Shown here piece by piece: positions 7,478 to 10,049 of a DNA stretch of 10,049 nt. The stretch comes from Klebsiella pneumoniae. Lineage in GTDB: Bacteria; Bacteroidota; Bacteroidia; Flavobacteriales; Flavobacteriaceae. The notes below the pieces were generated by a model. That model was not told the DNA's origin. It saw nothing but the letters and a program-made list of their open reading frames with translations, and made no database searches. The DNA lies in assembly GCA_943325355.2 (NCBI GenBank), contig CALPPA020000053.1, positions 1 through 10,049 of the forward strand. Reading direction: 5' to 3'. Each line of letters opens with the position of its first letter. Within the stretch, counting starts at the first letter, position 1. Both the position numbers and the translations under genes were made by a program.

Positions 7478-7777
7478 TTATATTTCTTTATAAAAATTAA
7501 TATCTAAAATAATTTCTTCAATAACAAAGTCAAGCGATACTTTTAAGTTTAGCAAATACTCCTTAGCTTCTTCTTCGTTTTGAGCTTCCATTTGAGCATT
7601 CTTCAAACTCAATAAATCTTTTAGATTACTTACACCATTTAAATAGATGTCTAAAAGGTCATCGTCAAGGTGATAGCGACTGTAAATAATAAGTCTGTAA
7701 ATTGACTTTATGATGTTGTCTATTTCATCTATCTTTTTTTGATTTATTTTAATAATCTCTACTGGTAGTAATTCCAT
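7478..7777 (-). CDS. N-terminal helical part of the split Fic gene
   Basis: These 99 residues from the ATG at 7775-7777 are predicted to be almost all helical ('IIKINQKKIDEIDNIIKSIYRL', 'LKNAQMEAQNEEEAKEYLLNLK'). Alone it matches no family I know. Its place directly in front of, and in frame with, the Fic core marks it as the N-terminal part of that protein, where helices pack against the catalytic domain. It would still be made as a separate peptide. Confidence 0.6.
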   Translation of the reverse strand: MELLPVEIIKINQKKIDEIDNIIKSIYRLIIYSRYHLDDDLLDIYLNGVSNLKDLLSLKNAQMEAQNEEEAKEYLLNLKVSLDFVIEEIILDINFYKEI

Positions 7778-7839
7778 TTTATTGGTGTTCGTTTTTTGTC
7801 AGTTATAGCGTTTGCTAGGCTTTCACCTAACTATAGTCT

Positions 7840-7857
7840 ATAAAACTTCCGTTTTAT
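7840..7857. repeat. Perfect hairpin ATAAAAC-TTCC-GTTTTAT
   Basis: A 7-bp stem with a 4-nt loop lies about 65-80 nt upstream of the split Fic gene (its 5' side on the minus strand). It could act as an mRNA leader structure or a protein site; its role is unknown. Confidence 0.4.
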
Positions 7858-7911
7858 CCCAACAAATGTAACAAAATAGTTGCTAAAAAAACCTCGTCAC
7901 TATTCCAATTT

Positions 7912-7966
7912 GAAGTTGTTTTTTGTCATAGAATGCGTAGCAGCGTTTTCCTCAAAAAACAACATC
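7912..7966. repeat. Long inverted repeat next to repeat copy 1
   Basis: Arms GTTGTTTTTTG (7915-7925) and CAAAAAACAAC (7953-7963) are perfectly complementary over 11 bp. They enclose 27 nt, with further pairing outside one mismatch. It ends one base before the 94-nt repeat begins, so it may be part of a larger compound element in this copy only. Confidence 0.45.
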
Positions 7967-7967
7967 G

Positions 7968-8061
7968 ATCTCTCTCGACTGGTGTTGTTTAATAACCCTG
8001 TCAGAGTTCAAAACTCTGACAGGGTTGATGTTGCTAGTGAGATTGCCACGCTACCGCTCGC
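7968..8061. repeat. Direct repeat copy 1 (hairpin element)
   Basis: All 94 nt are identical to 9956-10049. Within it, arms AACCCTGTCAGAGTT and AACTCTGACAGGGTT form a perfect 15-bp stem with loop CAA. Next comes an imperfect hairpin based on ATTGC...GCAAT that extends to about 8065. The true unit probably continues to about 8068, since copy 2 is cut by the window end. It looks like a dispersed intergenic palindromic repeat, with no ORF inside. Confidence 0.85.
7994..8026. terminator. 15-bp perfect hairpin in repeat copy 1, possible terminator
   Basis: The stem is long and fairly GC-rich for this genome and lies about 45 nt downstream of the clpB remnant stop. It could stop transcription or protect a 3' end. 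No T-run directly follows on either strand, so classic intrinsic termination is doubtful. Confidence 0.35.
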
Positions 8062-8070
8062 AATGACAAA

Positions 8071-8271
8071 TCACGAAACCAACTCACTCTGATTCCTGAA
8101 AACCAATTTCCCATCAAAAGCATCAATCAAAACGATGCTATCGGTAGTTATGGTTCCTGCCAAAATCTCTTTCGATAATTGGTTGAGTACGTCTCTTTGT
8201 ATTACACGTTTTACGGGTCTGGCACCAAATTGCAGATCATTTCCTTTTTCAGAAAGATATTCTATTGCTTC
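8071..8271 (-). pseudogene. clpB: Orphan 3' end of clpB (C-terminal fragment of about 66 residues)
   Basis: The frame encodes the extreme C-terminus of the ClpB disaggregase: 'EAIEYLSEKGNDLQFGARPVKRVIQRDVLNQLSKEILAG' and 'SIVLIDAFDGKLVFRNQSELV', which is the small D2 subdomain. Everything before it, including both ATPase modules with Walker A and B motifs and the M-domain, is absent. The same frame stays open upstream to about 8397, but that part ('ESKPIRINKIANSNEHSLL') does not resemble ClpB and starts only with a GTG. It is a displaced gene fragment that cannot work as a chaperone; a full clpB should exist elsewhere. Its stop lies 2 nt from the conserved end of repeat copy 1. Confidence 0.85.
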
Positions 8272-8442
8272 TAGTCCCATACTTTCACAATCGGTAGCGC
8301 AATTTAGCAAACTGTGTTCATTTGAATTGGCAATTTTATTAATTCTTATGGGTTTGCTCTCGCTTGTGAGAACGGATTGCAAATCCACTTTATCCACAAC
8401 GGAAATATTTAGTGCATATCTAGGACGTCGGATTATTGTTAT
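8272..8442. other. Unassigned stretch between clpB fragment and DUF983 gene
   Basis: No gene is recognised. A small hairpin GGATT-GCA-AATCC lies at 8374-8386. The stretch is an open frame continuous with the clpB tail but has no ClpB similarity. It may be intergenic DNA brought along with, or inserted against, the clpB fragment. Confidence 0.4.
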
Positions 8443-8805
8443 TTAAAGAGAATAGTTTTTGAACATATAAATCCAAATCATTCGTGATAAGCGAATATTG
8501 ACAAAACACAATGGCATAATGACAGATGCAATTATTGGTATTATTCTTAAATCGAAAGTTTTATCAAAAAATTGATGTGCCACCAAATAAGTTATCATTC
8601 CTTCTCCAACGGTCAATGCATAATTGACGAACATAGCTCCAAAAAAATATCCCGGTTCTTTTTCATATTTAAAGTTGCAATGACTGCAATATTCGTTCAT
8701 TTTGACAAAGCTATAACTAAGGAAAAAACTTCCGTTTTTAAATACTTTTCCTTTGTTGCAATTTGGACATTCATTTTTTACGATGTGCAGTATTGTATTA
8801 ATCAT
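8443..8805 (-). CDS. DUF983 family membrane protein
   Basis: This is a 120-residue inner-membrane protein of unknown function. The N-terminal cytoplasmic part carries two zinc-binding pairs, CPNC (13-16) and CSHC (40-43). They are followed by the family signature 'EPGYFFGAMFVNYALTVGEG' and two hydrophobic segments (about 52-75 and 86-106). The order and length fit DUF983. The gene is transcribed divergently from the AraC-family regulator, with about 92 nt between starts, so it is a natural first candidate target of that regulator. The ATG at 8803-8805 is supported by a -7 element 18 nt upstream. Downstream lie only the unassigned stretch and the clpB remnant. Confidence 0.87.
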   Translation of the reverse strand: MINTILHIVKNECPNCNKGKVFKNGSFFLSYSFVKMNEYCSHCNFKYEKEPGYFFGAMFVNYALTVGEGMITYLVAHQFFDKTFDLRIIPIIASVIMPLCFVNIRLSRMIWIYMFKNYSL

Positions 8806-8823
8806 AATTTTATATTTTTATTG

Positions 8824-8831
8824 CAAAGCTA
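8824..8831 (-). promoter_or_regulatory. Candidate -7 promoter element for the DUF983 gene
   Basis: On the minus strand this reads TAGCTTTG, matching TAnnTTTG, 18 nt before the ATG. A partial -33-like TTTA lies upstream near the usual spacing. An alternating TA run (8837-8846) between the two divergent genes may be part of the control region. Confidence 0.4.
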
Positions 8832-8897
8832 TTGTTTATATATATAGTAAAGTTTTCATATATTCGCCTATAATGGTATTATAAAGACATTTTATTT

Positions 8898-9764
8898 GTG
8901 CAAAGACACCCTATTTACGAAATAAAGAAATTTAATTGCAAGACAAATGTAAATGATTTGTATGTCAATGATTTCAAATCCCATTTGACAAATAATGATT
9001 TTATTGAAAATACCCATAGTCATAACTTCTATTTGTTAGTGTTCTTTAATAAAGGGACAGGTCTTCATATGATTGATTTTGATCAATTTGAAATCAAGCC
9101 GGGAAGTTTTTATATTCTGAAGCCAGGTCAGGTTCATAGTTGGCAGCTTTCGAAAGATATTGATGGCTATATTGTGTTCTATTCCCAGGAAGTTTACAAT
9201 TTGTATTATGGAAACAAGAAAATTGAAGAATACCCATTTTATAAAAATTCTAAAAATTCGCCCGAAATCCTTTTGGACGAATTACAGACAGCGGAAATAG
9301 AAAAATATTTTGAGATCTTGATTGATGAAGGCAAAAGAAACGAGTTCAAGAAACTGGATAAGTTGTTGAATATGATAGACAGTATTTTGATAGAGTTGGC
9401 GAGAATTTACGATTCTTTTAATACGCATGCAGTTCATCCTTACAATCTCAAAATTAATATGCTGGAAATTTTACTCGATAGACATTTCAAACAAGAGAAA
9501 GCGCCTTCTTTTTATGCCGACAAAATGAATATGAGTTTAAAGCATCTCAACAGGATCTGTAAAGATGTTTTAAACGTCACTTTGACTGATTTTATATATG
9601 GCAAGATTATTTTAGAAAGTAAAAGACTGATTTCTGTCGAAGGAAAACCAATTAATGAGGTCGCCAATGCATTGGGTTTTGTTAATTATTCTTATTATAC
9701 CAAAGTTTTTAAAAAATACACTGGAATGACCCCCAAAAATTTTAAAAAGCAATCTCATTTCTAA
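8898..9764 (+). CDS. AraC-family transcriptional regulator with cupin sensor domain
   Basis: This 288-residue regulator has an N-terminal AraC-type cupin (about 25-100) with 'HSHNFYLLVFFNKGTGLHMIDF' and 'LKPGQVHSW' (74-82), which normally senses a small ligand. The C-terminal double helix-turn-helix (about 185-284) ends in the AraC signature 'INEVANALGFVNYSYYTKVFKKYTGMTPKNFK', in which 'ALGFVNYSYYTKVFKK' is the second recognition helix region. The start is a GTG at 8898; no in-frame ATG lies between it and the upstream stop at 8871, and the next sequence 'QRHPIYEIKKFN' looks like the usual N-terminus. Ligand and targets are unknown, and the divergent DUF983 gene is the simplest candidate. The gene sits inside the segment bracketed by the two repeat copies. 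Confidence 0.9.
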   Translation: MQRHPIYEIKKFNCKTNVNDLYVNDFKSHLTNNDFIENTHSHNFYLLVFFNKGTGLHMIDFDQFEIKPGSFYILKPGQVHSWQLSKDIDGYIVFYSQEVYNLYYGNKKIEEYPFYKNSKNSPEILLDELQTAEIEKYFEILIDEGKRNEFKKLDKLLNMIDSILIELARIYDSFNTHAVHPYNLKINMLEILLDRHFKQEKAPSFYADKMNMSLKHLNRICKDVLNVTLTDFIYGKIILESKRLISVEGKPINEVANALGFVNYSYYTKVFKKYTGMTPKNFKKQSHF

Positions 9765-9955
9765 GTTTTTGTTATTCGTTTAATGCTTGAGCATAAGTTT
9801 GATTATTCGGTCTGATTTGATTCGTTTGAAAAAATGTGGCACCTTGTTTTTTTAAATAGATAAAAAAAATATTAAAATTTTTTTAAAAGTTTCTAAATGT
9901 TTTGTTTCTAAAATTAGAATGATAAATGATTGATAAAGTTAAAACAAAAACACCA
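9765..9955. other. AT-rich intergenic stretch, no gene seen
   Basis: Between the AraC stop and repeat copy 2 I see no reading frame of interest. A short palindrome ATGCTTGAGCAT (9783-9794) lies 18 nt after the stop but is too small for a confident terminator. The A/T runs near 9846-9890 are unremarkable for this genome. Confidence 0.5.
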
Positions 9956-10049
9956 ATCTCTCTCGACTGGTGTTGTTTAATAACCCTGTCAGAGTTCAAA
10001 ACTCTGACAGGGTTGATGTTGCTAGTGAGATTGCCACGCTACCGCTCGC
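9956..10049. repeat. Direct repeat copy 2 (cut by window end)
   Basis: It is identical over 94 nt to copy 1 and in the same orientation, with the 15-bp stem at 9982-10014. In this copy the flanking AACACCA (9949-9955) pairs perfectly with TGGTGTT (9968-9974), a hairpin that is imperfect in copy 1. This copy therefore looks like the more complete left end of the element. Confidence 0.85.

Larger units (their letters stand above)
6980..7777 (-). pseudogene. Fic family protein split by one in-frame TAA
   Basis: Two reading frames, 7478-7777 and 6980-7477, lie in the same frame with only a single TAA (7478-7480) between them and no missing bases. Joined, they give a protein of about 265 residues. 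That is close to the length of stand-alone Fic proteins that have an N-terminal helical part before the catalytic core. The join 'INFYKEI-stop-LFQLLRLISPET' reads as continuous sequence, since the helix that precedes the pocket in this family would cross the stop. A CAA to TAA change would be enough to explain it. Only this one lesion is visible, so the break is recent, or the stop is read through, or it is an error in the sequence. Confidence 0.7.
7778..8070. other. Intergenic region with stacked hairpins, no gene seen
   Basis: This stretch of 293 nt between the Fic gene start and the clpB remnant contains no reading frame I trust. It holds three hairpin-forming stretches (7840-7857, 7912-7966 and 7994-8026) and most of repeat copy 1. 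No TAnnTTTG element is obvious upstream of the Fic ATG. Confidence 0.6.

Noticed and set aside
6980..7777. Fic/antitoxin two-gene system (separate antitoxin gene upstream of Fic)
   Set aside because: The upstream frame is in phase with, and directly joined to, the Fic core, and shows no clear inhibitory (S/T)xxxE(G/N) motif. A split single gene explains it better.
7880..8092. Plus-strand open frame of 70 codons across repeat copy 1
   Set aside because: Its sequence is set by hairpin repeats and it has no protein-like features.
8135..8446. Plus-strand open frame of 103 codons over the clpB fragment
   Set aside because: It is a shadow of the opposite strand, where the ClpB C-terminal motifs are read.
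7968..10049. CRISPR array
   Set aside because: Only two repeat copies are seen, 1.9 kb apart with genes between them; there are no regular spacers and no cas genes.

Overview
The window is about one third GC with compact gene spacing, and it lacks clear Shine-Dalgarno sequences. Several genes are preceded by TAnnTTTG-type -7 elements. The protein families (DUF2490 outer-membrane protein, DUF983 protein, class I dihydroorotase with the 'IDDQVHFREPG' signature, SbtA-type permease) point to a Bacteroidota chromosome, most likely Flavobacterium or a close relative. This assignment is by recognition of the translated sequences; no database search was run.

Left part (1-5044, all minus strand). A tightly packed gene row reads right to left: a small unrecognised membrane-anchored protein, a DUF6671-like zinc-ribbon protein, a Sua5-type threonylcarbamoyl-AMP synthase, dihydroorotase (pyrC), a carbonic anhydrase remnant, and an sbtA-type bicarbonate permease that runs off the left edge. 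Neighbours overlap or nearly touch (TAATG, 8 nt, TAGATG, ATGA), so one transcript is likely. The beta-carbonic anhydrase still shows all its zinc and catalytic motifs but carries several in-frame stops and at least two frame changes. It is a decayed pseudogene next to an sbtA that is intact as far as it can be seen.

Middle (5015-7777). A LysR-type regulator resembling the CbbR/CmpR group is transcribed divergently from the row. The space between them holds a 9-bp perfect inverted repeat that could be its operator. Convergent to it lie a DUF2490 outer-membrane protein and, upstream of that, a Fic-domain AMPylase gene split in frame by one TAA codon.

Right part (7778-10049). Two direct copies of an intergenic hairpin element, identical over 94 nt and the second cut by the window end, bracket a segment of about 1.9 kb. 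It holds an orphan 3' end of clpB, a DUF983 membrane protein and a divergent AraC-family regulator. The clpB tail ends 2 nt from the first repeat copy, which suggests rearrangement through the repeats.

Taken together, the window holds a housekeeping operon (tRNA modification and pyrimidine synthesis) joined to an inorganic-carbon module (permease, dead carbonic anhydrase, CbbR-like regulator), followed by a less stable stretch with a broken toxin-like gene, a gene fragment and repeats. I see no clear new defence or mobile system. The best leads are the repeat-bracketed segment, the decayed carbonic anhydrase and the two uncharacterised proteins heading the operon.
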